From NCBI RefSeq assembly GCF_002891535.1, contig NZ_PDZR01000015.1:33519-97518 (forward strand): DNA of 64,000 nt, in the 5' to 3' direction. Origin of the DNA: Methylocella silvestris. Lineage in GTDB: Bacteria; Pseudomonadota; Alphaproteobacteria; Rhizobiales; Beijerinckiaceae. The notes below the pieces were generated by a model. That model had not been told where the DNA came from. It did not search any database and saw only the letters and a list, made by a program, of their open reading frames with translations. Position numbers and translations under genes: made by a program. Numbering within the stretch: position 1 is the stretch's first letter; each line of letters opens with the position of its first letter. Below are positions 63,834 through 64,000 of this stretch, piece by piece.

Positions 63834-64000
63834 TGGACTTGCCCCGGTTTAGTGGAGAGGCAAACGGTCGTCAGTTTGCTGCTCGCTCGAACTGAGCGGG
63901 GCTCCTATAGCCGAGCGCCGAGTGGCGCCGGATCGGATTGTAGAAGCCGTCGATATAGCGGGCAATGGCGGTGGTCGCGTCCTGGCGGGTCAGGAAGACG
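63834..64000 (-). mobile_element. IS3-family insertion sequence, right end
   Basis: The element's end appears to start at TGGACTTGCCCCGG (63834), matching the TGxACTGxCCC-type terminal repeat of IS3-family elements. It contains the 3' end of its transposase gene and runs beyond the window. Its insertion splits the integrase gene. Confidence 0.75.
63871..64000 (-). CDS. IS3-family transposase OrfB, C-terminal part
   Basis: The minus strand reads FLTRQDATTAIARYIDGFYN, then PIRRHSALGYRSPAQFERAAN and stop. The YIDGFYNPIRRHSALGYRSPAQFE block is the classical C-terminus of IS3 OrfB, including the last conserved residues of the integrase-like domain. The 5' part lies outside the window. Confidence 0.93.
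   Translation of the reverse strand, partial: VFLTRQDATTAIARYIDGFYNPIRRHSALGYRSPAQFERAAN

Overview
The window is chromosomal DNA of a GC-rich alphaproteobacterium. The hisD-UPF0262-phosphatase cluster, an ilv operon with an alphaproteobacterial-type IlvB, and Rhizobiales-type palindromic intergenic repeats point to the Rhizobiales, plausibly the Beijerinckiaceae/Methylocystaceae group. That placement is inference; there is no rRNA gene here.

Layout. Positions 1-33,068 are mostly core genes: LrgAB membrane proteins, a DUF155 protein, a haloacid-dehalogenase-like hydrolase, the branched-chain amino acid genes ilvB-ilvN-ilvC, an AT-rich HNH-like accessory gene, prfC, thiD, patatin plus acetoacetate decarboxylase, a His-rich CobW GTPase with a WD40 partner, a SCO protein, cysG, a TAXI solute-binding protein, gluconate uptake and kinase genes, typA, purC, a PadR regulator beside an L,D-transpeptidase, mutM, a GT21-like glycosyltransferase, a fatty-acid-hydroxylase-like protein and the ergothioneine genes egtB-egtD. 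The ilv genes are preceded by a promoter, a 16-codon leader ORF with consecutive Leu-Ile-Val codons, and a terminator: a classical attenuator layout.

Positions about 33,300-51,600 are a compact, decaying tailed-phage prophage. It has an S24 repressor flanked on both sides by 12-bp operators, two small early genes, terminase, portal, protease, capsid, connector and tail genes, and a lysis module. It shows no integrase or replication genes. Its tape-measure gene looks like a short chimera left by a deletion, and an SGNH-hydrolase gene carries three frameshifts. A 1.1-kb stretch without convincing genes before the terminase holds four rigidly spaced copies of a promoter-like module, about 240 bp apart. 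This is the most unusual signal in the window.

Positions 51,768-58,427 return to the chromosome: a MOSC/ferredoxin-reductase fusion, a frameshifted small gene, hisD, UPF0262, an LMW-phosphatase-like protein and recJ. tRNA-Glu(UUC) at 58,521 starts a second mobile region. It has five iteron-like repeats just after the tRNA, two small genes, an AAA+ ATPase, an IS1-like transposase remnant with a G12 tract, a DUF4238 protein and a tyrosine integrase whose 5' end is cut off by an IS3-family element running off the window.

Starts were chosen from the visible ribosome-binding site and from where family homology begins. Function calls rest on motif recognition by eye; no database search was run.
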